Positions 47,739 through 55,311 of a stretch of DNA of 64,000 bases are shown here, in pieces. How positions within the stretch are numbered: position 1 is the first letter of the stretch; every line of letters begins with the position of its first letter. Under the pieces are notes generated by a model. That model was not told the origin of the DNA. It did no database searches and worked only from the letters and a program-made list of their open reading frames with translations. The stretch lies in assembly GCF_019049105.1 (NCBI RefSeq), contig NZ_JAHQZR010000004.1, positions 1 to 64,000 on the forward strand, given 5' to 3'. The position numbers were made by a program, and so were the translations under genes. The stretch is from Leucobacter chinensis (GTDB taxonomy: Bacteria > Actinomycetota > Actinomycetes > Actinomycetales > Microbacteriaceae).

Positions 47739-48329
47739 ATGAGCGAAGGGGTATTAGCAAGGGTTGTGCGTCGCGAGACGCACTCACCTCGAACGGTCTT
47801 GACCGTCGTGCTGCTCGTCGTCATTATGGTGGCAGTGGCCTACGGCGCAACTGAGCTGGTGCTGCACATCGCTGGAGCCGCACCACTCGTCATGGCGCCG
47901 CATGAAGCCCTTGCCGCTATCGCCGGGGTTCCTGATCTCGAGGGATCTGAGGCGAGCGTCACGGTAGCCATTGGGGTGATCGCGGCGCTTGTCGGGCTCA
48001 TTCTGCTGTGGCTGTCGTTCTCGTCAGCACGCAGGCCTCGGCACGAGAGCCAAATCTCGAGGTACTCGGTGGTCGTCGACAACGGTGTTATTGCTTCGGC
48101 GGTAGCCGAGAACCTGCGCCGCGAACTTGACCTGCCGAAATCAAGCGTGGTCGTTGGTATCGGCCACAGGACCGCTGATATTACGATCCGCCCTCAGCCA
48201 GGCCAGGTGGTCGATCGTGAGCGGGCCTCGGTCATTGCTCAAATCGAGCTTGCCAGTTACGAGCTTCGCCCTCCCGTGAAAGTGCGCACGAGGGTCGTGA
48301 AGACCGATGAGCGAGGAGAGTTCTCATGA
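47739..48329 (+). CDS. DUF6286-type membrane protein of the Asp23 cluster
   Basis: A 196-residue protein with two membrane helices (~23-47 VLTVVLLVVIMVAVAYGATELVL and ~75-97 VAIGVIAALVGLILLWLSFS) and a C-terminal cytoplasmic beta-rich domain (~110-190; SVVVDNGVIASAVAENLRRELDLP ... VGIGHRTADITIRP) that resembles Asp23 folds. It starts one base after the previous stop and overlaps the next gene by four bases. Likely a second membrane anchor in the complex. The DUF assignment is from pattern and context. Confidence 0.75.
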   Translation: MSEGVLARVVRRETHSPRTVLTVVLLVVIMVAVAYGATELVLHIAGAAPLVMAPHEALAAIAGVPDLEGSEASVTVAIGVIAALVGLILLWLSFSSARRPRHESQISRYSVVVDNGVIASAVAENLRRELDLPKSSVVVGIGHRTADITIRPQPGQVVDRERASVIAQIELASYELRPPVKVRTRVVKTDERGEFS

Positions 48330-48943
48330 ATGAAACCAACCGTGGCCTGAATCGGGCCGTCATCGGTCTTGTTGGCCTGCTCTTACTTGCCGGGGGATTG
48401 GCCATTGTCATGGCGCAGCTCTGGCCTGCGGCGGCAGAGGTCTGGCGCTCAGTCGCTACCTCGTCTGAGGCGTGGCTGACCGAGGCGCAACGTCGCACCC
48501 AGATGGGTGAGGGCGGTGCCCTGAACGGGGTCACTCTCGGGGCCTTGCTACTCGCCATCATCGGCGTTGTGCTCTGCATCATCATCATGGCGCGACTCGG
48601 CGGCGGTCGGGCTGCATCGGTCACTCGGCTTGAACCGGGTGAAGGGCCGATCGGCGCTATCACCCTCGAAGAGTCGTTTGCTGCCGATGCGCTTGCGCAC
48701 TCGCTTGAAGCAGATGACGCCGTGGTCACCTCGAAAGTATCGACTCGGCGTATTCGCGGGGTTGATGTGCTGCATATTCAGGTGGCTCCTCGCCAGAACG
48801 TCTCGCCGGGCATCATTGTCGAGCGTGTTTCTGGACTGGTCAATAACCTGTCGACGCTGCTCGGCCGCGACCTTGATGCACTCGTGTCAGTTCGGTCTGG
48901 CATTCGTGCGAGGTTCGCAGCCGACCAGCCTCGAGTGCAGTAG
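48326..48943 (+). CDS. AmaP-like alkaline shock response membrane anchor
   Basis: A 205-residue protein with two membrane helices (~8-32 LNRAVIGLVGLLLLAGGLAIVMAQL and ~70-92 GVTLGALLLAIIGVVLCIIIMARL) and a cytoplasmic C-terminal domain (~100-200) like the AmaP Asp23-binding part. In Staphylococcus, AmaP tethers Asp23 to the membrane. It is coupled to the DUF6286-type gene by a four-base overlap. Confidence 0.8.
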   Translation: MNETNRGLNRAVIGLVGLLLLAGGLAIVMAQLWPAAAEVWRSVATSSEAWLTEAQRRTQMGEGGALNGVTLGALLLAIIGVVLCIIIMARLGGGRAASVTRLEPGEGPIGAITLEESFAADALAHSLEADDAVVTSKVSTRRIRGVDVLHIQVAPRQNVSPGIIVERVSGLVNNLSTLLGRDLDALVSVRSGIRARFAADQPRVQ

Positions 48944-48982
48944 ACCCGGTTGTTCCGGGCGCAAAACGAAAGGAACAGTGCA

Positions 48983-49198
48983 ATGCGAAAGAATCTCTTG
49001 ATTGTTGTGATCGTCGCGGTCGCCGGTTACATGGTTGGCGTCGAGTCTGCGAAGAAACGGGGCAAACATTACGAAGATCTCAGGCATCAGATTGAGCGTT
49101 TGTGGACGAGTCCCGAGGCGAAAAAGTCTCGCCGACGCCTCGCCAAAAATGCCCAAAAGTCGTTTGATAAGACGCGCAAGGCGTTGCTTGGCAGTTGA
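48983..49198 (+). CDS. Small YtxH-like membrane protein
   Basis: A 71-residue protein: one N-terminal hydrophobic helix (LLIVVIVAVAGYMVGVESA) followed by a strongly basic, probably helical tail (KKRGKHYEDLRHQIERLW ... KKSRRRLAKNAQKSFDKTRKAL). The layout resembles small YtxH-like stress proteins. ATG 48983 has GAAAGGAACAGTGC upstream; an in-frame upstream start lacks a site. A 241-bp gap follows before the sigma gene. Confidence 0.75.
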   Translation: MRKNLLIVVIVAVAGYMVGVESAKKRGKHYEDLRHQIERLWTSPEAKKSRRRLAKNAQKSFDKTRKALLGS

Positions 49199-49439
49199 CG
49201 CGAGGGTGCTGTGAGAAGCGCGGCCGGGCGGATCAACGGGCCCAGTGCCCGCAACCGAAGCCCGGCTCGCTGCGGCAGCACCCCAAAACGCTGTCATCGA
49301 TCAGGTCACGAACAAGTGAACAACAGATGAAGATCCTTGAAATCTCGGCGAGAGCGGTTTCAGACTGGAAAGAGAGGGGCCTGACTCCGGGCCCGTTGGC
49401 TCTCTACGACGAGAGTCTCTTCTCTGAAGGGGGAGAGGA

Positions 49440-50006
49440 ATGAGAAAGAGGCAGGCCCATACCTCGCTCGCGTGCGCAGAGGATCGGTTACTCGCTGATC
49501 GTGCTGTTGACGGTGATGCTGAGGCGTTTGCGGTACTCATCAGGCGCTACACACCCATGATGCGGGCTTACGTTCGGCGCCTGCTGCCTGGCACTGCAGA
49601 GATCGATGACGTGGTTCAAGAGACCTTTATTACTGCATGGCACCAACTGCCAACCCTCGAAAATCCCGAACGGGTGAAGAGCTGGCTCATGCGCATCACA
49701 AGCCGAAAGGCGATTGATCGTATTCGGTCGTCGAGATCACACGACGGGATCGACGAGGTTGAGCCTGCTGCACCCGAGCAGATCACGCCGCAACGACAGG
49801 TCGAGGCGAGAGCCGGTGTAGCCGCGCTCTCAGAGGCCCTGCAGCAGCTTCCTACCGCCCAGCGAGAGTGTTGGATGTTGCGAGAAGTGGGCGGTTACAC
49901 TTATGAAGAAATCTCTCACGAGTTGGGCATTCCCCTGTCTACGGTACGAGGCTTGCTTGCCCGGGCGAGAAAAGACATCATCGTTCGAATGGAGCAATGG
50001 CGATGA
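49440..50006 (+). CDS. ECF-type sigma-70 family RNA polymerase sigma factor
   Basis: A 188-residue sigma factor. Region 2 (DAEAFAVLIRRYTPMMRAYVRRLL...IDDVVQETFITAWHQL) binds core and the -10 element. Region 4 (ALQQLPTAQRECWMLREVGGYTYEEISHELGIPLSTVRGLLARARKDI) binds the -35. There is no region 1 or 3, and no C-terminal extension. It overlaps the next gene (ATGA) and belongs to the Asp23 cluster, so it probably drives envelope-stress expression, perhaps from the TGTGACA-N16-CGTC promoter before Asp23. A 38-codon ORF (49327-49443) overlapping its start by four bases may couple translation, but lacks a ribosome site. Confidence 0.92.
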   Translation: MRKRQAHTSLACAEDRLLADRAVDGDAEAFAVLIRRYTPMMRAYVRRLLPGTAEIDDVVQETFITAWHQLPTLENPERVKSWLMRITSRKAIDRIRSSRSHDGIDEVEPAAPEQITPQRQVEARAGVAALSEALQQLPTAQRECWMLREVGGYTYEEISHELGIPLSTVRGLLARARKDIIVRMEQWR

Positions 50007-50623
50007 ACGATCCCCTGAATTCCCGGGCTCCCCATCTTGGAGTCAGCGCAGACGAGCTCAACGGTTATACCGTTGAGCAGCTGTCTGACTACCTTGATGC
50101 CGGGCGAACCCCAGATGACCCTGAAATAGAGCATTCGCCTGGCTGTCTCTTAGTGCTTGACGCGCTAGAGCGGCTTCGCGATCTCACCCCTGAATTACTC
50201 GAGGTTGATGCGGCCGCCGAAGCTGAACCCGAAGAGAGCTTTGTGCAGAGCATTCTCTCGAGTATCGCGCTTGACGCACGCGCGGGACGGCGCATTCCCA
50301 TCGAAGCTGAAGACCCGACATTCGACCTCGGCATCACTGAAGGCGCTCTTCGCGGCGTCATTCGCTCGGCCGAGAGCGCGGTACCCGGAGCCCTCGTCGG
50401 TAAGTGCCGGTTCGACGGTGACCTGACCACTCCGGGGGCGCCGGTTCGCGTGCAGGCCGAAGTGAGCATTCGGTACGGCCTGCCGATTCCCGAACTCGTT
50501 GAACAACTACGTTCTGAGATTCAGAACCGTATTCGCGTGCACTCAACCATTCGACTCGTAGCGGTCGATCTTACGGTGCGCGATGTGCATGAACGCCCCG
50601 CAATGAATGGAGACCAGCGGTGA
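50003..50623 (+). CDS. Asp23-like protein with N-terminal degenerate anti-sigma-like motif
   Basis: A 206-residue protein coupled to the sigma gene by an ATGA overlap, the usual place for an anti-sigma factor. Residues ~20-60 (YTVEQLSDYLDAG...IEHSPGCLLVLDALERL) follow the zinc-anti-sigma pattern of a short helix then H-x3-C-x2-C, but only H44 and C48 remain (Val at the last Cys). Residues ~75-200 form an Asp23-like domain (LGITEGALRGVIRSAESAVPGALVGKCRFDGDL...RVQAEVSIRYGLPIPELVEQLRSEIQNRI). It has no membrane segment. ATG 50003 is preferred over 49997 because GGAGCAATGGCG fits it. An anti-sigma role is inference. Confidence 0.75.
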   Translation: MNDPLNSRAPHLGVSADELNGYTVEQLSDYLDAGRTPDDPEIEHSPGCLLVLDALERLRDLTPELLEVDAAAEAEPEESFVQSILSSIALDARAGRRIPIEAEDPTFDLGITEGALRGVIRSAESAVPGALVGKCRFDGDLTTPGAPVRVQAEVSIRYGLPIPELVEQLRSEIQNRIRVHSTIRLVAVDLTVRDVHERPAMNGDQR

Positions 50624-51192
50624 GACACCCTGATGCAAACGCGGCAGAGCCCATGAGCGCCGAGCCGCCCGAAGCTGACCCCGCGAGACCAGAGCCCGCA
50701 GCGGCGGGCGTGACGCTGCCGTCGGGCGAGACGCCGCCGTCGGGAGAGATGCCGCCGTTGGGCGTGACGCTGCCGTCGGGCGTGGCAACGATGCCGATGC
50801 CAGAGCCGCACGAACTCGCCGCGGGGCTCGAAGCCGCGGTGCGCGAAGCCGCTGGGATTGCCGCGGTATACGACGTTGGTGGTGTGCTGCAGAAGGCGGT
50901 TGCGGCGGGCGTGCGCGCTCTCTTGAACGAGCCGGCTCAGGCTACCCCGCGCGTGACGGTTGAACAGGGTGACGACGGCTTACACGTAGACGTTGCGGTC
51001 GGGGCCGATGCCCACCCGGAGGCTGCGGGTAACGCTGGAGCGTTCCCTGAATCGGGAGCCGTCGCGGCTACGCGAAACGCTGCAGCGGCCGTTACTGCCT
51101 ACTGCGCTGAGCGTGGGCTTCCCGTTGCATCGGTACGAGTGACGGCCGCTCGCGTCGGCGCTGTTGCCGCTTCGCGCAAAGCTCTCGGGTAG
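50620..51192 (+). CDS. Asp23-cluster accessory protein of unknown function
   Basis: A 190-residue protein beginning at GTG 50620, coupled to the previous gene by four bases. Residues 1-~60 are a Pro/Glu/Ser-rich disordered leader with a repeated LPSGE/PPSGE unit. Residues ~65-190 (LAAGLEAAVREAAGIAAVYDVGGVLQKAVAAG ... RVTVEQGDDGLHVDVAVG ... AAAVTAYCAERGLPVASVRVTAARV) resemble a diverged Asp23 domain. It is the last gene of the cluster. Confidence 0.7.
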   Translation: MRHPDANAAEPMSAEPPEADPARPEPAAAGVTLPSGETPPSGEMPPLGVTLPSGVATMPMPEPHELAAGLEAAVREAAGIAAVYDVGGVLQKAVAAGVRALLNEPAQATPRVTVEQGDDGLHVDVAVGADAHPEAAGNAGAFPESGAVAATRNAAAAVTAYCAERGLPVASVRVTAARVGAVAASRKALG

Positions 51193-51339
51193 CCGCGAGC
51201 GCCCACTCGTGTGCTCGCGCCCGCGTTCGCTCTCTGCCGGGCCGGTTCTGGCGCCGATCCGCGTCGCCATGGGCTCTGTCGGCCTTTGATCTGCGATGTG
51301 CTGTTCTTGCCGGCGGCTGATTTGTGCCCCCGCATCGTC

Positions 51340-51393
51340 TACTTGACGAAAAGCAGGGTGTTTTCGTGAAATAACCCTGCTTTCTGTCAAGTA
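51340..51393. repeat. Palindromic repeat family A, copy 4 (arms of two subtypes)
   Basis: The left arm (51340-51359) has the GACGAAAAG form of copies 1 and 3. The right arm (51374-51393) is complementary to the GACAGAAAG form of copy 2. The stem therefore has two mismatches, and the element looks like a hybrid of the two subtypes. Confidence 0.85.
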
Positions 51394-51454
51394 AACCGGC
51401 CGAGGTGTTTCTGCGCTGGCCGTGCCCCTTCGTGTGCCTGGCGCTATCGCCGCC

Positions 51455-51508
51455 TACTTGACGAAAAGCAGGGTGTTATCGCCGAAACACCCTACTTTTC
51501 GTCAAATA
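51455..51508. repeat. Palindromic repeat family A, copy 5
   Basis: TACTTGACGAAAAGCAGGGT and three more bases (51455-51477) pair with 51486-51508 with two G-to-A type changes in the right arm (CTACTTTT, CAAATA). With copy 4 it forms the right-hand double-hairpin block. Confidence 0.8.
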
Positions 51509-51594
51509 GATCGCGGATCGCGCCCAGCCCGAGTCCCGGGTCCCGGGTCCCGAGGCCCGAGCCCCCCCCCGCCTGGGCCCCAAAACACCCAATC

Positions 51595-51612
51595 ATTCAC
51601 CCACAGTTCACC
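51595..51612 (+). promoter_or_regulatory. PHO-box-like direct repeats upstream of the phn operon
   Basis: ATTCACCCACAGTTCACC: two (A/G)TTCACC heptamers exactly 11 nt apart, ending six bases before the -35 hexamer. This is the arrangement of PhoP-activated promoters in actinobacteria. Confidence 0.55.
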
Positions 51613-51618
51613 AAAAGA

Positions 51619-51647
51619 TAGACACTTCGTCCATTTCTTCCTATACA
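51619..51647 (+). promoter_or_regulatory. Sigma-70-like promoter of the HAD/phn operon
   Basis: TAGACA (51619-51624), 17-bp spacer, TATACA (51642-51647). It lies between the PHO-box-like repeat and a palindrome at the expected start point, ~37 bp before the HAD gene. Confidence 0.6.
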
Positions 51648-51667
51648 TTTGGAATCATCGTCCAAAT
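51647..51667. promoter_or_regulatory. Palindromic operator at the phn operon start point
   Basis: ATTTGGA-N7-TCCAAAT, a perfect 7-bp inverted repeat overlapping the -10 end and likely +1. It is a good candidate site for the RpiR-type regulator encoded at the end of the operon. Confidence 0.55.
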
Positions 51668-51683
51668 CACTTCAGGAGATTGC

Positions 51684-52556
51684 ATGGAACCCAGCATCGT
51701 GTTCGACTTCGACGGAACCCTCGCCCTCGGGCACGGGCCAGTGCGGGCATACGCCCAGCAGGTGGCGCCGGCCACGGGCCAAGACGGGTTTCTTGAGCGG
51801 GTCGAGGCCGAGCTGAGCTGCTACGACGCGGGGCAGAGCGAGTTTCGCGACGGTTACGACATCGTTGGTTCGATGGCGAAGGAGGCAGGGGCGAGTGACG
51901 AAGAGTTGCAGGCCGCCTATCTCGCGAGCCGCGACGTGCTCGGCAGCGCCGGGGCCGACGTCGATACGATGCCGGGCCTCGCAGCGTTTCTCACCGAACT
52001 CGGCGGGGTAGCGCGACTCGTGCTCGCCACGAATGCGCCAGAGGCCGGCATCGCCGAGTTGCTCGAGCGCTGGGGTGTGGCCGATCTCTTCGACGAGAGA
52101 CACTTCAATCTCGGCAAGCCCGCCGGGCTCGAGGGGCTCGTCGACCGGCTTATCGAGGGTGGCCCCGTGCTCTCGATCGGCGACATCGCCGTGAACGACC
52201 TCGTGCCCGCAGCGGCGCGCGGAGCCGCAACCGCCCTCGTCGGCGCACGGTACGAGCACGCGCCGATCCCGGTGACGATGCAGGCTCCGTCGCTCAGCGA
52301 GCTGCGCGACGCCATCATCACCTGGGCGGCGCACCAGCCCGCCGAAGCCGCGCCCGCGCACCAGCCCGCCGAAAGCGCACCCGCGCAGCAGCCCGCCGAA
52401 GCCGCGCCTGCGCAGCAGCCCGCCGAAAGCGCACCAGCGCAGCACCTCGCCGAAGCCGCACCCGCGCCCACCCAGCAACCCCCCAAAACTTGGGCCGCAC
52501 AGCAGCCCATCCAAACCCCTGCGGCACCAGGCGCAGGCACCACCATCGAAAGGTAA
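51684..52556 (+). CDS. HAD-superfamily hydrolase with Pro/Ala-rich repeat tail
   Basis: A 290-residue HAD phosphatase. Motif I FDFDGTLA (~6), motif II LATNAPE (~114), motif III lysine in NLGKPAG (~137) and motif IV SIGDIAVND (~167) are all present. The cap insert lies between motifs I and II. Residues ~215-290 form a low-complexity tail of five ~10-residue units (HQPAEAAPA/QQPAESAPA), unusual for a cytosolic HAD. ATG 51684 has AGGAGATTGC upstream. It is the first gene of an operon with phnD-C-E-E and rpiR. It is not recognisably PhnX, so phosphatase activity on an imported phosphoryl compound is inferred. Confidence 0.85.
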   Translation: MEPSIVFDFDGTLALGHGPVRAYAQQVAPATGQDGFLERVEAELSCYDAGQSEFRDGYDIVGSMAKEAGASDEELQAAYLASRDVLGSAGADVDTMPGLAAFLTELGGVARLVLATNAPEAGIAELLERWGVADLFDERHFNLGKPAGLEGLVDRLIEGGPVLSIGDIAVNDLVPAAARGAATALVGARYEHAPIPVTMQAPSLSELRDAIITWAAHQPAEAAPAHQPAESAPAQQPAEAAPAQQPAESAPAQHLAEAAPAPTQQPPKTWAAQQPIQTPAAPGAGTTIER

Positions 52557-52562
52557 CCACTC

Positions 52563-53582
52563 ATGCGTTCCACCCTCATTGCGGCGAGTGCTCTCACCGC
52601 CGCCACGCTCGCACTCGTCGGATGCTCGGCCGATACCGCCGACAAGGGCGACGCCCAGGCATCGGGCGACAAGGCTTGGCCCGAGTCGATCACCATCTCG
52701 CTTGTTCCATCGGTCGAGGGCGAAGACCTCGCTGAGGCGCTCGATCCGCTCACCGGCTACCTCTCAGAGAACCTCGGCATCGAGGTGAACGGCGTCGTCG
52801 CGAACGACTACGCGGCGACGGTTGAGGCGCTCGGCGCCGACCAGGCCCAGGTGATCATTAGCGACGCCGGTTCGCTGTACCACGCGATGCAGCAGTTCGA
52901 CGCCGACCTCATTCTGCGTGATGTGCGCTTCGGCGCGACCTCGTACGCTTCGGTGGCCTACACGAACAACCCCGACAAGTACTGCGATGATGAGCCGGTC
53001 ATGGGCACCTACGCGGCGAGCGGCATCGAGCTCTCGTTCTGCAACGGCATCGAAGAGGAGGGCGCTGAGCTCACGGGCCAGGGCGCTGCCTCGATCGACG
53101 CACTCAAGAAGATCACACCCGACACGAAGGTTGCCCTGCAGGCCGCAACCTCTCCAGCCGGCTACCAGTACCCCGTCGTCGCAATGCGCGACCTCGGCAT
53201 GAACACCGACAAAGACTTCACGCAGGTTCCCGTCGAGGGCAACAACAATGCGGTACTCGCCGTCTACAACGGCGACGCCGAGGTGAGCTTCGGCTACTGG
53301 GATGCCCGCACGACCGTCACCGAAGAGGCGCCAGACGTCGCCGAGAAGGTTGTCGCGTTCGCGTACACCGAGATGATTCCGAACGGTGGCGTGGCCGCGT
53401 CGAAAGACCTGCCATCAGACCTCGTCGAGCAGCTCACGAAGCTCATGGACGACTACGCCGACTCGTCTGACGAGGCAGCCTCGGTCATGTTCGACCTCGT
53501 TGGCCTCTCAGACTGGACGAGCGAGACCGCAGAAGACGAGATCAGCCGCTACGGCGAGATTCTCGAACAGTTCGCGAACTAA
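52563..53582 (+). CDS. phnD: Phosphonate/phosphate-type ABC transporter substrate-binding lipoprotein (PhnD-like)
   Basis: A 339-residue lipoprotein. Residues 1-~20 end in the lipobox [32 protein letters not shown] and [18 protein letters not shown] give the PhnD-like two-lobe fold, with [13 protein letters not shown] later. It captures phosphonate, phosphite or a phosphate ester outside the membrane for the PhnC/PhnE importer. It lies six bases after the HAD stop. No C-P lyase or phosphite dehydrogenase gene is in the window, so the ligand is open. Confidence 0.88.
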   Translation: MRSTLIAASALTAATLALVGCSADTADKGDAQASGDKAWPESITISLVPSVEGEDLAEALDPLTGYLSENLGIEVNGVVANDYAATVEALGADQAQVIISDAGSLYHAMQQFDADLILRDVRFGATSYASVAYTNNPDKYCDDEPVMGTYAASGIELSFCNGIEEEGAELTGQGAASIDALKKITPDTKVALQAATSPAGYQYPVVAMRDLGMNTDKDFTQVPVEGNNNAVLAVYNGDAEVSFGYWDARTTVTEEAPDVAEKVVAFAYTEMIPNGGVAASKDLPSDLVEQLTKLMDDYADSSDEAASVMFDLVGLSDWTSETAEDEISRYGEILEQFAN

Positions 53583-53602
53583 CCCTTCAGGAACCCACAC
53601 CT

Positions 53603-54433
53603 ATGCACAGTAATGCAACCCAGGGGGCGGCGGTTCAGGCGATGCCTGACACCGCCTCCTGGCGTATTGAGCTTGACCATGTTTCGGTCACCTACCCCAA
53701 CGGCACCCGCGCCCTCAAAGACGTTTCGCTCGCCATCGAGCCGGGTGAGATCGTCTCAATCGTTGGGCTTTCTGGTTCGGGCAAATCGACGCTGATTCGC
53801 ACGATCAACGGCCTCGTTCCCGTCACGAGCGGCAGCGTGACGGTCGGCCCGCACGAGATCTCGGCGCTTAAGGGCGCCTCGCTTCGCCGTGCGCGCGGCC
53901 ACATCGGCATGATCTTTCAGGGCTTCAACCTTGCCGAGCGCGCGAACGTCTACCGCAACGTGCTCGTTGGCCGTTTCTCGCACACCCCGTCGTACCGCAC
54001 CCTGCTCGGCATCGCCTCGGCGAAAGACCGCGAGATCGCCCTTCGCGCGCTCGACTCGGTCGGCATTCTCGAGAAGGTGTGGGCCCGCGCAGGAGCGCTC
54101 TCGGGAGGCCAGAAGCAGCGCGTCGCGATCGCGCGCGCCCTCGCCCAGGAGCCGGGCGTGATGCTCGCCGACGAGCCGGTCGCGAGCCTTGATCCGCCGA
54201 CTGCGCACTCGGTCATGGCCGACCTGCAGCACATCAATGCCGAGAGCGGCCTCACGGTGCTCATCAACATTCACCTCATGGATCTCGCACGCGAGTACAC
54301 GACTCGCATGATCGGGCTGCGCGACGGCGAGATCGTCTATGACGGGCCGAGCGCTGGCGCGACTGACGCCGACTTTGAGCAGATTTACGGCCGCCCGATT
54401 CAGCCGAAGGACCGCCTGGGAGCCGGTGCATGA
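53603..54433 (+). CDS. phnC: Phosphonate-type ABC transporter ATP-binding protein
   Basis: A 276-residue ATPase. Walker [10 protein letters not shown] (~54), Q-loop ([22 protein letters not shown], characteristic of PhnC), signature [15 protein letters not shown] (~167), Walker [14 protein letters not shown], and the switch histidine in [15 protein letters not shown]. It energises import with the two PhnE proteins. It overlaps phnE by four bases. Confidence 0.93.
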   Translation: MHSNATQGAAVQAMPDTASWRIELDHVSVTYPNGTRALKDVSLAIEPGEIVSIVGLSGSGKSTLIRTINGLVPVTSGSVTVGPHEISALKGASLRRARGHIGMIFQGFNLAERANVYRNVLVGRFSHTPSYRTLLGIASAKDREIALRALDSVGILEKVWARAGALSGGQKQRVAIARALAQEPGVMLADEPVASLDPPTAHSVMADLQHINAESGLTVLINIHLMDLAREYTTRMIGLRDGEIVYDGPSAGATDADFEQIYGRPIQPKDRLGAGA

Positions 54434-55311
54434 CCGAGCACACGCGGGCCGCGGCGAGGGAACAAGCGGCGGATCACGCGGCATCCGAGACACCAAACGA
54501 TCTCGCGGCGCGGGAGCGCGAGCAGCGCGTGCCCAAGAAGCAGACGAGCCGGCTGCGCACGGCGCTCGTGATTGCCGCCTTCGCGGCGTTCACGGTCGCG
54601 ACCTGTCTGCCGGCGATCGGCGGCATTGAGCTTGACCTCGCGGGTCTCGTGAAGAACTGGCGCAACGGTGTCGACAAGGTCGCGCAGCTCATGCAGCCGA
54701 ACTTCGCGTTCTTGCCGCGCACGTGGGTGCCGATGCTTGAGACGCTGCAAATGGCGGTCGTGGGTGCGGTGCTCGCGGCGCTCGTGTCGGTTCCGCTGAC
54801 GCTCTGGGCTGCCTCGCCGACCAACCCGAACGGGGTGACGCGGCGCATCGTGCGCACGCTCGTGAACGTTGTGCGTGCGGTTCCTGACCTCGTCTTTGCG
54901 ATGGTGCTCGTCGCGATGGTCGGCGTCGGGGCTCTTCCCGGCGTCATCACGCTCTTTCTCTTCGACATTGGCATCATCGTGAAGCTCGTCTCTGAGGCGA
55001 TCGACTCGGCCGATCACCGCTACATGGAGGCTGGCCGCGCCGCCGGCGGAACCCAGTTTCAGATCAACCGGGCCACCGCGCTACCACAAACCTGGCCGCT
55101 CTTCATGAACCAGTGGCTGTACACCCTCGAACTCAACGTGCGCATCTCGGCGATTCTCGGCATCGTTGGCGCTGGCGGCATCGGCCGGCTGCTCGACGAG
55201 CGACGTGGCTTCTACGCCTACTCTGACGTGTCGGTCATCATTCTCGAGATTCTCGTCGTGGTCATCGCCATCGAGGTGCTCTCGAACGTGCTGCGAAGGA
55301 GGCTCGTATGA
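54430..55311 (+). CDS. phnE: Phosphonate-type ABC transporter permease (PhnE 1)
   Basis: A 293-residue permease with about six helices after a ~35-residue charged N-terminus. The EAA-like coupling loop is [64 protein letters not shown] and [25 protein letters not shown] are typical of PhnE. It is coupled to phnC and to the second phnE by four-base overlaps, giving a probable heterodimeric channel. Confidence 0.92.
   Translation: MTEHTRAAAREQAADHAASETPNDLAAREREQRVPKKQTSRLRTALVIAAFAAFTVATCLPAIGGIELDLAGLVKNWRNGVDKVAQLMQPNFAFLPRTWVPMLETLQMAVVGAVLAALVSVPLTLWAASPTNPNGVTRRIVRTLVNVVRAVPDLVFAMVLVAMVGVGALPGVITLFLFDIGIIVKLVSEAIDSADHRYMEAGRAAGGTQFQINRATALPQTWPLFMNQWLYTLELNVRISAILGIVGAGGIGRLLDERRGFYAYSDVSVIILEILVVVIAIEVLSNVLRRRLV

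Larger units (their letters stand above)
51193..51683. other. Repeat and regulatory region between the Asp23/sigma cluster and the phn operon
   Basis: About 490 bp without a gene. It contains family A copies 4 and 5, the shared spacer GTGCCTGGCGCTATCGCCGC (51434-51453), degenerate GAGTCCCGGGTCCC-type repeats with a C9 run (~51527-51570), then a PHO-box-like repeat, a sigma-70-like promoter and a palindromic operator ahead of the HAD/phn operon. Confidence 0.75.

Noticed and set aside
49195-49326. 82-codon ORF after the YtxH-like gene
   Set aside because: The start lacks a ribosome site and the first part resembles no protein; only the last 38 codons are kept as a low-confidence note.
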